Assembly (NCBI GenBank): GCA_000827325.1
Contig: KN832870.1
Span: 6,367,783-6,431,782 of the forward strand
DNA: 64,000 bases
Direction: 5' to 3'
From: Oidiodendron maius Zn
Taxonomy: Eukaryota; Ascomycota; Leotiomycetes; Myxotrichaceae
In this document: piece by piece, positions 1 through 11,079 of the stretch
How the letters are laid out: every line of letters starts with the position of its first letter
How positions within the stretch are numbered: position 1 is the stretch's first letter
The notes under the pieces: generated by a model
What the model saw: only the letters and a program-made list of their open reading frames with translations
Database searches by the model: none
What the model was told of the DNA's origin: nothing
Program-made: the position numbers and the translations under genes

Positions 1-36
1 GCTTCCGTTAGATTGAGAGTCAATATAGATAACATA

Positions 37-1161
37 TCAGAACATGAATTTTTGATCTAGAGCCGTAATCGCCCTTTCATCCTCCGCCCAGCTGTTTCGC
101 TTCTTGAGAGTAAAAATATTCAGTGTCCGCTCGCCAGTCTCCACCAGACTCTTGCTTCTAGTACGACTGCTCTTGCTTTCACTGCCACTCACTGCGGAGA
201 TGAAATGAGTCGTGCGTGTTAGGTTGGGCATGCTAGTACCGCACTGAGCTTCCGATCCATTAACAGATAATTCCAGGGTACCATCTCGGGATGCATTCCG
301 GCCATTTGGCTGGCTGAGACAGGAGGGAGATGATGAGAATGGTGAGTCTTGGAGGGGCGGTGTTAAGCGCTCGTACACTGTGCGGCAGTGTGGTTCATTA
401 AACCCCGGAGGACGGCAGTCGCAACAATAGTGGTCCTTGTGCGAAGAGGTATATTCGGGCAAGGTGTTTGGCGGGCACGGTGATTCGCTTGGTGTGGGGG
501 GTGTGACAATCAGGGTTGAAGACTGAGAACACACTTGGGAATGACCAGAAAGTGGAGTAACACAACGAGGTTTCTTGGAGTCTTGTCCTGCATCTGGCGC
601 CAGGGACGTATGACTAGTAGAGTCTAAATATATTTCGTTGAGTGGAACAATATGACGGAGTCGAGGGTCTGTCGTAGGCCTTTGAAGTTCTGACGAGGTA
701 AGGTGTACTCGATTGTAATAGGAGATGAGGTGGAGGTGATTGCCGGTTAAGGTTTTGATACTGAATGATTGCTTTATCAACCCGTCTGACTTTTCTCTAT
801 ACCCATCATCTTCCATACCACCCATCCCTTGACCCTCATTACTGATATGTTCACTTTGCGAGGCCTTTCTGCCTTGTCTTCCACAGGACGAGGTCAATTT
901 ACCTTTTCCGTAATTGCCGACCATTTCTCTATAGGAAAGAAAGACTCCCGAGACTCTGCTCGAACTCCAAGACTTCCCATCGGTCCATCGCCGCATGCCG
1001 GCCTCCCGTTCATCCCACACAAAGACTGAGCCCGATTCTATAGACTGCCTCTCGTTGGGTGATAATCGTCGCTGGACTCTCGGCAACAAGCCAAGACGGC
1101 AAGCTTCAAACAAGATGATAGCATCTGCGGGTGTGGAGACTCGGCCGTGGTAGGTAACCAT
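37..1161 (-). CDS. WOPR-domain (Gti1/Pac2) transcriptional regulator
   Basis: A 374-residue protein of the fungal WOPR family (Wor1/Ryp1/Sge1/Gti1/Pac2), nuclear DNA-binding regulators of morphology, pathogenicity and secondary metabolism. The first WOPR half is clear near residues 3-85: TYHGRVSTPADAIILFEACR, then an ERxxIxSGSVFVWDE stretch and GMRRWTDGKSWSSSRVSG. The second half, around residues 120-180, has DGLIKQSFS and HLISYYNRV. The rest is a Ser/Thr/Pro-rich, low-complexity tail, as in the family. I place the start at the ATG at 1161. Upstream codons stay open for a short way but I see no in-frame ATG there, so a short 5' exon is possible. No introns are needed. The family call is firm; the biological role is not readable from sequence. 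Confidence 0.88.
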   Translation of the reverse strand: MVTYHGRVSTPADAIILFEACRLGLLPRVQRRLSPNERQSIESGSVFVWDEREAGMRRWTDGKSWSSSRVSGVFLSYREMVGNYGKGKLTSSCGRQGRKASQSEHISNEGQGMGGMEDDGYREKSDGLIKQSFSIKTLTGNHLHLISYYNRVHLTSSELQRPTTDPRLRHIVPLNEIYLDSTSHTSLAPDAGQDSKKPRCVTPLSGHSQVCSQSSTLIVTPPTPSESPCPPNTLPEYTSSHKDHYCCDCRPPGFNEPHCRTVYERLTPPLQDSPFSSSPSCLSQPNGRNASRDGTLELSVNGSEAQCGTSMPNLTRTTHFISAVSGSESKSSRTRSKSLVETGERTLNIFTLKKRNSWAEDERAITALDQKFMF

Positions 1162-1739
1162 CTTGCCTTTGAGCAATGTATCGGGCGGTTGAGTATGATA
1201 TGGGTTAGTTAAAAAATCGGTCGACTAGGGCCAGTCATTTAGAGAAAAGTATCTCCCTCTAAGGTTCCAAAGGATAGCATTTAAGGTTACAGAGGATAAC
1301 ATTGTAGCATTGAAATTCGTGACTTTAATAATAGTACATTGAAGGTAACAAGGCTTAGATTTCTGTTTCAAGCTCTGTCATCACTAAAGATAGCTCGAGA
1401 CAGATCTTAATGACAAAATTGTCAACAGGCATATATTTTTAGTAGTTCTTCTTTTAGAAGAAGGCTTACTGTGGGTAATGCAAGCACTCCATCCTATTGA
1501 CCTGGAAGCCAAGCACCCATGTGCGTTGTTTGGGACTATAGCTGAGCCACTAATTCACTTTCAGCATCCTTCTGCAACTAATCCTGCTTGAGCAAATATT
1601 ATAAAAACTGGTTGCCACATTGAAGCAAGGCCTGAAGGATCTGGGCACCTTCCTCCGTTGTACAGCCGCAAGCAAACAACTGGGAATAGGGGACGCAGCT
1701 ATGGTACTTTGGCAGTATACCCTAACATTTTATCTCATT
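1162..1739. other. intergenic, promoter side of the WOPR gene
   Basis: AT-rich spacer upstream of the WOPR gene. It holds a small imperfect direct repeat (aaggttccaaaggatagca / aaggttacagaggataaca, about 1261-1305). I see no coding exon or RNA gene. Confidence 0.5.
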
Positions 1740-2010
1740 TGCCTCACTTCGCCTCACTTCCCTCACCTTGCCCCACCTTACCTCCTTTACATTCCTCTCT
1801 TCACCTCACCTCACCTCACTTCACCTCACTTTGCCTCACTTTGCCTCACTTCACCTCACCTCACTTCACCTCACTTTGCCTCACTTCACCTCACCTCACC
1901 TCACCCCACCTCACTTCGCCTCACTCACTTCACCTCACTCTGCCTCACTTCACCTCACTCTGCCTCACTTCACCTCACCTCACCTCACTCTGCCTCACTT
2001 CACCTACACT
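1740..2010. repeat. pentanucleotide (TCACY)n low-complexity tract
   Basis: About 270 bases of imperfect five-base units TCACC/TCACT with TTGCC/TTCGC variants, almost pure pyrimidine plus A on this strand. Open frames run through it in all three + frames, encoding LTSPHF-type repeats, which is what a pentamer does and is not evidence of a gene. The tract is strongly strand-asymmetric. Confidence 0.9.
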
Positions 2011-3242
2011 ACACATGGAGACAAAATGAGGCATGACTGGTTTTAGCAAGACCATTTTTGTTCATAAATGGGAATCTGCAGTCTGTTTAACTTGCCTGAA
2101 GATGATATCTTTGACAGGAAATCATTGACGTAAGTAGCTATGTTAGACTAGTCTCATTGCACGGTGGCATTATTGTATCCACATATTGGTTGGGCGCTTC
2201 ACACAAACTAGTTGGGAACCAAGGCACTACTCTAGAAGGGTCACTTTGTATCGTTGTCACAATAAGATTCGTGGCGCAGCACGTGTGCATGGACCAAATT
2301 CATGGCATGTACCCCACAGATCTGGCGAGTGCGCAGCATCACATCCTTGAAGTTTGCGGCACGACTTTACAGGCCTGCAGGATTAGGCTCCAATCTTATT
2401 CCAATGTCGTGACTCAGCAGCTGCCAATACGGCCCGACGATTTCCATCCATCCCATCGATCACTCAATCAACGCTATGAAAAAGAAATCACTCAGTCGTC
2501 AAAAGACATGCCGGTCGCGTCGGACGCGCTCTAAAATAGCCAAGATAATTCGACTTGAAAACTCCGGGCGGCATACAAATTCAGCCTTAGCAGACCTGTT
2601 CCCGCCCGTCGACCCCGAACGCGTGGGAAACTACTGGCAGTTTGTTGAATGCAGCGGTATCGGACGTGCCACGACAAAATCGCGGTGAAACAGGCTAAGA
2701 AGGCAGCAGAATGATAGTGGAAGATGAGAGGGGCATCAAGTGCTGACTCTTCTATGTCCGTGAGTTCACCCTTGAGTATCACGCCGCGGGAAGCCGTTGC
2801 GGACGCCACACACAAGCGTGTGGATACGATTTTCCGGCGCTTGTTAACAGCTGCTATTTCGGGCGCCATTTAGATCTTCGGTAAGCTGACTGCATAAAAA
2901 GTCCGCAATCAATTAATTCACGACTGGTAGGACGCATGAAGCGACGTAATTGAGATTGAGCTATCACGGTATATGTAGAAGTCAAAACAATCCTTTTTCT
3001 GTCATATCCAAATTTAAAAACCCCCAAACTCCGAGATAATATAGCACGGCATCGCCATAGACTTGCTAAACCGCTTCAAAGCCTGTGACAGGCAGGACCT
3101 GCAGGCCCCCTCGCTCAACTCATAAGCATGCGCCTTTAAGCAGCAGAAATCCCTAATTGGAACACGTTATACGTGAAACAATTGAAGCCTTCGAATGCCA
3201 TAGAAATATGTGCTTTTCGCATCATATTGCTGCTTGAGATTC
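2011..3242. other. intergenic, no convincing gene
   Basis: Contains overlapping open frames on both strands (2157-2688 plus, 2531-2869 minus) with no recognisable domain or signal peptide. I see no family resemblance and leave them unannotated. Confidence 0.4.
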
Positions 3243-3536
3243 CTAGTATGTTGGTGCGGCGACGGGGTTGGGCTTAGACTCACTGTCAGACTGAGAGGAG
3301 GGAACCAAACCTTCAACAGCTTGTGCACCCCAGATAACACTTGAAACCTGGCCCGATTTTTCAGCGACTTTCGCCAGGTGATTAGTCTTCCCAGCGGTCT
3401 CGGCGGTCTCACCAGCGGTCTTCTCAGCGGCCTTCCCCAGACTAAATAACGAGGATAACCCGAGGGGCCTGGCGTAGATTTGAGTGGCTAAAAGCATCGC
3501 GGTCACAATGGCGATCTGTTGACCGCAGAGATGCAT
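3243..3536 (-). CDS. small secreted protein, unknown function
   Basis: A 97-residue intronless frame starting at ATG 3536. The N-terminus (MHLCGQQIAIVTAMLLATQI, then YARP) looks like a signal peptide with cleavage near residue 22-24. The mature part is short and Ala/Thr/Glu/Lys-rich (AAEKTAGETAETAGKT), with a Ser/Pro-rich end and no cysteines after the signal region. This is the profile of a small secreted protein or effector candidate. I recognise no family. A downstream exon is possible. It lies 2.2 kb from the other small secreted gene at 5761 but shares no sequence with it. Confidence 0.5.
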   Translation of the reverse strand: MHLCGQQIAIVTAMLLATQIYARPLGLSSLFSLGKAAEKTAGETAETAGKTNHLAKVAEKSGQVSSVIWGAQAVEGLVPSSQSDSESKPNPVAAPTY

Positions 3537-5760
3537 GATGATCAGCTGGTATATTCCACTGTAAACGATGTAGGCTGTGACGATAAAATTCGTACAATAT
3601 ACGGATCAAGGTGATACTGTAGGTAGCATGAGATGAGGACGATTGTCAATTGCAATAATACTAGGCAGAGTTTGAGGTATTCTCGGCGCTTAATATACGG
3701 ACAGCAGATATAAATAGATGTGCTCCTCTTGGATTTGATGCTGTGCTGAGCCTCAGCCATCGAAGAAATCCTTCTATATCTAAGTACCTAACTAACCTGA
3801 TAGAAGTGACTTGTGAGCAATTAATCTAACAGCACAGAGTTCAGGTTACATGATGAGTATTGCAACATCGAGTGCACTATCCAAGCACTACAGTAATAAT
3901 TTAAGCGCCGGTAAATTTGCCCGACCGAACTGACCTTCCTTATATCCACAACAGGTAAAATACAGGTGATTTGGATTGGGCGAAAGTATAGTGTTAAATA
4001 TAGTAACTTTGCGGCAATATGCGGGTGCATTTTAAGTTAGACTAAGATCCTTCTAATGTGCCCCACGGCGTGGGTTGCGATCGCAGGTTTGAAGATTTGA
4101 CGACATAGTCTCTCCGAACTCTATATGCATAGCTTGTAAATTTAGTGGCGCTCTTCTATAACTATAGCCCCTTCGAAAGCTCAGTAGATGTATAGGATAA
4201 AGGGTTGATGCTATTACTAACAGATTGAATGTAACTAGCTCGGCAATCCTCGTTATTTTTGGACAGGAGTTTCAGACACATTTATACTTTCGTTAAAGCC
4301 AGAGTAGCAAACTTATGCTCTTTTAAGGCAATGATACTGAGGGAATAAATAACTGAGAAGGAGACCACTTTTACTACTTGCTAGAATGGGGCGCGTATTT
4401 GAGGTAGTAAATTGCTGAGGTAAAGGCAACTGTGAATATGGAGCAGGAAGCAAAGCTACAAGCCCCACCATATATCCTCTTTTGAGTCTCCAGCCTAGGA
4501 GTTAAGAGCCTAGAACAGAACAAGGTGTGACAGTCCCACAATTGTCACAATAAACTTCCTGAAGGAAGTGAGGCTGGTTAATGCAGGATTATAAGGTACG
4601 CTAATTATATCCTCTGGAATGTAGTGCGAGGCAGTGGCTCTAGAAACGCTGTAGAAATCAAAGAGACAAATAAAGCTACAGGTTGCGCAACCAATGAAAC
4701 AAATGTGAATATGTGTCACTGAATTCTGCAACAAGAGGACTCTTTACCAAATACAAGCAATTCATGACATAATACTTTCTACACAGAAGATGGAAGTTTT
4801 GTAGAATAGCTGCTGGGAGCGAAATGATAAGAAAAGTGCCGCGATTTATGACAAATGAGGCTGGAAGAAAAGCAGGGGTAGCCACAGCCTCAACTACAGA
4901 TTCTATCTACGCCGCTCGACAGCGCTGCAATCAAGGACATGGCACATGGTCCGATTTAGTTTAGCCTCGTGCAGGCCGTTCTGGTTTATTCGATCGTTGG
5001 AATTACGGCCATTGCGCCTGTCTCGCCTTTGCTTGCTTATTATCTATTATTGGTATCACTCACTAGTAACCTATACTATAGCCAATTCAATGCTAACCAA
5101 GATAGACTCTTGCCATACCAGGGTGGCGCAAGGTGTCACTCGATAATCAATTTTTAGCTATTTGTGCTAAGCTGAGCTGGCGGATGAAGACTCCGTGATG
5201 TTCTCAGAGGTGTGTTTATGATCGCTCTTAGCAGATATTTGACCTGATGCCACGACCATGTTAATTGGTTTATCTGAATCTTTTAGCGTCACGTACTCCT
5301 ATTATCAATCTCACTCCTAGTCTTTACCTTAACGCCCTGTCTTACTAATGCTTCCTTCTTGCCTCTGATTAGATGGCCTCTTCACCGCTTTTGTATACAG
5401 TAGCTCCTTTTGACTATTTTAGTGAACTGTCCCCCCTGCTTTAAATTGCCACATTTCAGCGAGGGCTGTACAGCTGGCTCTCGTACCCTTATTCATCCAA
5501 CTTGTTTCAGCAATTACTATATTTAAACAGCATGGCAATTAGAGACATAATGAGGCGATACTGATCTGTAGGATCAATCCTTTGCGTCGGAACAACACTT
5601 GATTTTTCTATAAAGTGCGCGGGATATTCTGTCAAGACGGTCAAGTCAGATTAGTCCACAGTACTTTCAAGCAAAATCTACATACATCATCCAGCGACAC
5701 CACTCTCCCGACAATATCACCTCACACCAAATTTCCTCTCATATCAGGCCCTCGTCCAAA
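3537..5760. other. gene-poor AT-rich spacer
   Basis: Only short frames without domain features. The last 70 bases before 5761 are pyrimidine-rich (ccactctcccgacaatatca), typical of a fungal transcription start/5' leader for the gene at 5761. Confidence 0.4.
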
Positions 5761-6087
5761 ATGCGGTTTTCTATTCATCAAACGTTGGTCTTAGGCGCTT
5801 CTCTCATCGCCCTTCCTGTCATTGCGGCTCTTATCCCGAGCTCGAATAATGATCTGGGCCATGTAGAAGAGAAACGCTTTCTCGAAGCAGTCGAGAATAA
5901 AATCAACGAATTCGAAAATCTTAAGACCACTGCAGAGGAAGCCGCCCATGGTGCGTTTCTGCCGCCGCCGCCCTCGAAACGCTTTCTTGAAGCAGTCGAG
6001 AATAAAATCAACGAATTCGAAAATCTGAAGACCACCGCGGAGGAAGGCGCACATGGTGCATTTCTGCCGCCCCCGCCCTCAAAGTAG
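5761..6087 (+). CDS. secreted tandem-repeat precursor with Kex2 sites
   Basis: A 108-residue intronless protein. Residues 1-23 form a signal peptide (MRFSIHQTLVLGASLIALPV, then IAA). A short acidic leader ends in the dibasic site EKR at 37-39. Two near-identical 35-residue units follow, each starting FLEAVENKINEFENLK and ending GAFLPPPPSK. They are separated by a second KR site; the last unit stops after SK. This is the architecture of Kex2-processed repeat proteins in the Golgi, which release one peptide per unit. The predicted peptide has an acidic amphipathic-helix part and a Pro4 tail. The two units differ at nine bases, eight of them silent. No cyclising enzyme (UstY-type) lies nearby. 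Precursor architecture is clear; function is unknown. Confidence 0.75.
   Translation: MRFSIHQTLVLGASLIALPVIAALIPSSNNDLGHVEEKRFLEAVENKINEFENLKTTAEEAAHGAFLPPPPSKRFLEAVENKINEFENLKTTAEEGAHGAFLPPPPSK
5872..6084 (+). repeat. two tandem 105-bp coding repeats
   Basis: Unit one begins at the aaacgc (KR) at 5872 and unit two at 5977, exactly 105 bases later. The second unit ends at the stop codon, where the KR pair is reduced to a single K. Confidence 0.95.
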
Positions 6088-6950
6088 GGCATGTTATAAG
6101 GCGATCCAACCATGGAGTGTAGTATTTAGGCTTAAATACACCGTTTTGGAGTGGCATAGGCTGAAGCGAGAGAGGGGGGAGTTTGGAAAAGCAGTGGCGG
6201 CGAACGTGAAGAGATCAAGGTTTTGAAAAGGAAATGTAGCATTTGCTCTTTTTATCCAAAAAAATTCAAATCATAGACTGCATCTTCAGCAATTTGTCAT
6301 AATTCTATGTCTTTGGTGAACCCAACCGTGCAAGAGATAATTCTAAATTGGCCAAATTATTGACAAAGGGGCATTAGAATAGTCTGCCATAAGAGTTGTA
6401 TCCAATCTTTTAGGCAAATGTAAGTAAATGTAAATAAAGGCTTTTGTGATAACTGAAGGAAGTTAGATTAGGGGTACTTAGTAAGAAAGGACTTAAAGGT
6501 ATATTTAACTAACGTCCATTCCTAGTAACGGAAAGTCCTTCAGGTCGGGAAAAAATGATATGTACTTTGACTTCAAGCATGTTAAAATTGTGTACACTTC
6601 AATAGCTCCGATATATTTTTATTAGTTATGTTCTGTGACCACCCCCAAACATCCTAAACCCCTCTTACTATAAAATCACCTTCCTATCGTTGCCCTCGCG
6701 CCTAATTTGGAAAGGGTCTCCATTTATCGCGTAATCAAGTTCTTTTATTACAGCTCTACCATCAAGCTTTTATTTGTCCTAATATGTATAAAATGGATAT
6801 ATCATAGCTTTAAGGCTTTTGTAGTATGTTAGAAATCACGATCAGTCTTGTGGCTGCTATGGTACGCAAATTTATATATGGTTGCCACTCGTGTTGGTAC
6901 AGCCGTAAAACGACCCTGCATGTCCTATAATAATTACGACTGGTGCGACG
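6088..6950. other. intergenic AT-rich spacer
   Basis: 3' flank of the repeat-peptide gene followed by AT-rich sequence. The missing N-terminal part of the HET relic would lie at the end of this stretch, but I cannot read it in any frame. Confidence 0.4.
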
Positions 6951-8520
6951 CAAATTAGTCTGATTGGGGAAGTCTACAGGCGTGCAGATTTTGTTATGAT
7001 CTGGCTTGGGCCTTTCGTTGATGATTACAAAGGAATTATGTGTACACATAAAGTCTTTCTAGAGGCCGTGCTGGCTTACAAACAAGAGCATCTGGCTGAG
7101 GACTTATCGGCGAAAATTGTAATCGATCGTTCTGTAATTGAAACGCTGAGACTTGATATCTCGTACGAAGACTACATCTCTGCTTGGATGGATACTATGA
7201 TATTCCTAGCAAGTCACCTATGGCTCACAAGAACTTGGGTAGTTCAAGAAGTTGCCATGGCTCGGCGATCGTGTATTATGCTCGGCTCAGATAAATGACT
7301 GGATTTTGCGAATGTGTACGAACTCTCTCTGCTTCTGCGGCTAATGGGCTTGGTTTTTAACTGGACGGACTTCTAATGCATATCACTGAGGAAACCGTTG
7401 AGGTACCGGAACCGTTTTCAACCCTTGCTCCCTTCTCATTCGCAATTAATTTTAAGTCAAAAGATCATGGATACACCAGAGGACGCCGTTAAAATGGGAC
7501 CTGCCATCAAAAAGTATGCAAGGGGTGACAGCGACTTGTCAATTCTGCTTGCCTACTTCTTTCATCTCCTGCTCGCAACGGCATCACTATCCGTCACAGA
7601 TAAAAGAGACAAATTGTACTCCCTCCTTGGTATCATTAAACAGAACATAGCCTCCAGGAGTTGATTTTCCAATGCTAGTCACATATGCAGCTGAGCCGAA
7701 GGTCGTCTTCCTCTATCTGAGTAAGCTGATTCTGCAACACCTTGGACGCCTAATTCCGTTGTCTTTGGCAAGTGGATGCAGATTTCCTAGCTCTAGTGAT
7801 ATTTGATCTTAGGCTATAGACCCTAGAAATAGTCCAAGACTTGATAGTCGAGAACTCAGTCTCTTTGACGAAGATTTCGATGCTTGGCCTCTATTGGAGA
7901 GAGGATCAGATACGCTGCCACTGTATTTGGAGAACGAAGTCCTGTCTGTAGAGGGCGTGGAACTCGACACCCTCACTCATGTTGCCCCTCTACCCGTAGA
8001 ACCTGACTTTACTATTATAGCGGCATTCTTAGAATTCCGTGGAAGACTTCTTGACGTATACAAATATACTCGAGAAAGTCGGGCGACGGCGCTATCTTTG
8101 ATTATGGTTGCGAATGCTTTCGGCAACAAAGACCGGATGCAGTTGGAAATAGGCTCCACTTTCTGACTCTTACTCTGTTCGTGGGGAGAACAAGCCTCAC
8201 TCGTCAATGGACCCAAGGCGCTATATTTGATCAATCAGCTTTCTGTATTAGATCACCTGGCTGATAGCGACAAAGAGTTCGGGTTTCTCAGTCAAGCGGA
8301 GCTGCACCAATTCTCCGAAATACTACTTCGAGCCGTGTCCGGCGACCATCCCGCGTCGTCCCTCGAAGTGGTGATCCCAGAAATGCTTCACCAAGTTGTT
8401 CCTACACGCGGAACATGGATTCGCCTTGCCTCCAGTCGGTGTATCGATCGAAGCATCTTCCTCACAAGTCAAGGCTACATTGGCATCGCGCCAGTTGGGT
8501 CTTATCTGGTGACAGCCTAG
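6951..8520 (+). pseudogene. broken HET-domain (heterokaryon incompatibility) gene
   Basis: Pieces of a HET-domain protein in order but in different frames with stops between. The first piece (about 6951-7298) has LIGEVYRRADFVMIWLGP and later RTWVVQEVAMA, both HET signatures. The second (7398-7664) has SVTDKRDKLYSLLGI. The last (8227-8520) has RSIFLTSQGYIGIAPVGS, the usual C-terminal HET-associated segment. The N-terminal IDAICINQ block is absent. HET proteins trigger non-self recognition cell death on hyphal fusion; this copy cannot make one. It lies next to transposon debris. Confidence 0.8.
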
Positions 8521-8654
8521 TTTTCCTTGAATCCGCGAGGAGGTAATAAGCGACGACTTTAAGAGAAGAAAGACTTGAATCGAGGTTGTGTGAAGAGATT
8601 TCGGTTAGGACAGCACATCACTTCCAGGTATAGTTTAATTAGTGAAATATAACT

Positions 8655-9470
8655 TACGGCTTCTTACTAACTGCAGCCACTTATGTGCGTATTTACTGGA
8701 AGCAGTCGCATGTTAGTAATGATTACCAGAACCAGTTTCCGGGTATTCTAGTAAGGTATTCTAGTAACCTTAGTATATACAAATTGCCCTGCTTGATAAT
8801 ATTACATTAAGTATACTTATTATAGCTGTACAATAAAATAGTGATCAATGCAACTACTCCCTAGCTAAAGCAGCTGCTTTTACAGTAAGCTGTCGCTTCC
8901 TTGATGGATATCGACGCAATTGAACCACCCGATCCTGAACCCATTGTTCATACTGTAAATTACTCCACTATATATCATCAATATAATCATGATCAACCTG
9001 ATCCCAGGATTTGCCACGGTCAAGTATCCAGATCTTCACTGCCTCCTTAGCATTAGCCATATCCATCCATGAATCAGACAGAATATTAGTAGAGCTTAGA
9101 TGGGGCTCCACTGCTCTTCAATTGACTCCATGGTGGAACAGGTAGTCGGTCAGGTAGTCAGTCAGGTAGTCAAAAAGGTGGTTGGGAATAGCTTCAATCG
9201 CTTCAATTGTATGTGGAGGCAGTGATGGTGATGGTGGTAGAACCAGAAAAGCTTAAGACCCTAAGAAAGTAAACAACGCGTCACGTTAGGATGGAAGTGT
9301 ACTTAAGTTAATACTAGTAATTCAGGCTATTAAGAAGTACTAAAGCAGTCTAAGGTGCCACTTGCCCCAGACTAGAATAGGTCAAAAACTGGTTCTGGTA
9401 ATTATCACTAATATGTGACTGCTTCCAGTAAATACGAAACATAAGTGGCTGCAGTTAGTAAGTAGCCGTA
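8655..9470. mobile_element. non-autonomous element with ~100-bp inverted repeats
   Basis: The left end (tacggcttcttactaactgc...accagaaccagtttc) reappears inverted at about 9370-9470 with scattered mismatches. The ends are tacggc / gccgta. The interior (about 600 bases) has only broken frames, and contains a triplicated caggtagtcrgt motif at 9139-9172. Long terminal inverted repeats and no transposase suggest a MITE or dead DNA transposon. I could not find a clear target duplication, so the superfamily is open. Confidence 0.65.
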
Positions 9471-9645
9471 TATCTTATCAGATATAGTATTGATTTTAAT
9501 ATCGCCTTGTGAATGTTGAAGTGGCAATAGAGATCAAGGAAGAGTATTAAGGTTATATATTTCGTTCGCTCTCCTAGTATCTTCCTCCTGTTGATAATTT
9601 AGGGACCAGTTAAATGCCCGCCACCTTTCCTCTCTTAGATAGTTA

Positions 9646-10556
9646 ACGTAGTTGATCCGTAAGCTGGTCAGATCAGTAAGCTGGTCAGATTCCCCACCAT
9701 TACGATATATATTAATTAAAATTCAACTACTTTGAATACTAACTAGCTAATTAAACCAGTCAATTCATTAACACTCTAGGCACGTATCAGCAGTATGTTC
9801 TAATGATCTACATATGCTACACGTCTGGGGCGCACGTATTAATACAGACGGTGTCGGTGGTTCAACTTCCTGAATTCCCACCTCTTTATGAATTATTGAC
9901 TAGGTCCTAGGGCTTCAGGCATATTTACACATACTACACATCTGCCTATTAGGCTGCCTGCCGGTGCCTATAAGGTAACCAGGTGGGAGCCTATTTGGTG
10001 ACTCAATTAAGTGCATAGTATTGAGTATAAAAGGCTCTAGTTCTCCTGAATCTCTTCTTACTTTAGTTGTCTCTGCATCACTTAATATAACACTGAGTTT
10101 CACCTTGATTCCTGACTACAACCTGTGCACCTATATTGCCTCAGTTCAAGATGAATTATAGACTGATTTTGACGCTCTAGAACCTCTTTACCCGTTAAAA
10201 CCCCTCCTCCATCAACAAGCACTGTTGTCTTTGTCCTCTTCTTTTGTATCCTTGTATTTACGGCCCGTAATTGCCTATTCTTGGCCACAAGAATTGTTGC
10301 ATTATGCATACCCATTTGGTAGTCCTTAATTAGCCGATTGACTGCCTGAATATCTAGAGTAGGAGGACTCTGCGTACGATACCAATTTAACTGTTGAACA
10401 GCCTTAGTTTAAAGCTGTAATTCAGCAATGTTATGCGGCGTTTCAGGGTCCTAAGGACGTGGGATATTTTGTGCTGGAGGAGGTGATGGCGTCTGGATTG
10501 GACATGTAATTCTGACAAAACTTGATCCGGGTTCAAGGGAACTATCCTAGTAGCCT
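9646..10556 (-). mobile_element. degenerate, truncated Fot1/pogo-like transposon copy
   Basis: Reads as the reverse complement of the 3' third of the intact transposon at 61838-63705. MHNATILVAKNRQLRAVNTR here matches MHNATILAAENRQLQAANTR there, and the zinc-knuckle end and ACGTAGTTG terminus (9646) are also recognisable. Many stops and transitions are present. Homology stops abruptly near 10556, so the 5' two thirds are missing. A solo LTR interrupts it at about 9912-10135. Confidence 0.8.
9912..10135 (+). mobile_element. solo-LTR-like repeat, copy A
   Basis: About 225 bases shared with 28752-28985 and 59804-60028. Common blocks include gagcctatttrgtgactcaatt, a TATA-like tataaa, ttagttgtctctgc and cactgagtttcaccttg. 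It splits the degenerate transposon: the transposon sequence atgaattat occurs on both sides, so it was inserted after that copy. Confidence 0.7.
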
Positions 10557-11079
10557 GCATCCTTTTTAGCTATTAACCTTCTCAATATACTTAGCCCTGC
10601 TCCATATATAACCCTTAGAGAAGAAGGCATACCTTAAGAAGCATAAGAGAGGCCTTAGCCCTGATACTCGGCTAATTTAGCCTGATCGATCTGAGCTTTT
10701 TTATAAGCCGTGTTTAGCTAAGAAAGAGGCCTGGCATATCGATCATCCAGACGTTCAGTCAGCTCAATATCGTACTGCAGGAGGGCTAGAGTCTTACTCA
10801 AAGAGGTGGTGTGACCGGAATAGAAGATATTTACTAGCTTAGAGGTTTAATATTCAAACAGAGACTCTAGAAGAAGCGACCTTAACTGGACATATGGAGA
10901 GATGTATACATACCTAGATTATGAAGCTTAGAATTAACAGGAGGTCGATCGGCAGATTGAGAATGAGCTAGTTGCAACAGGAAGCTTTGGGCAGTCAAGG
11001 GAGCGAGGTATTAGAGGGCTTTGGAATCAACTTAATGCGAATATTCAGGCTGATGCGGCTCAATTTAGGTTCACGGGTA
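10557..11079. other. unassigned repeat-like debris
   Basis: Sequence between the truncated Fot1-like copy and the Tc1 element. Short open stretches on the plus strand are interrupted by TAG/TAA. I could not assign it to a family. Confidence 0.35.

Noticed and set aside
1620-2046. Overlapping open frames in all three plus frames
   Set aside because: They are produced by the pentamer tract, which has no stops in any frame; the His/Leu/Ser/Pro repeats are not a protein signature.
2157-2869. Open frames on both strands that might be small genes
   Set aside because: No domain, signal peptide or consistent splice structure; frames overlap on opposite strands.
5761-6087. Cyclic RiPP (dikaritin-type) precursor
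   Set aside because: Repeat-plus-Kex2 layout fits, but no DUF3328/UstY, tyrosinase or related tailoring genes are near and the unit lacks the usual short core; kept only as a Kex2-type repeat precursor.
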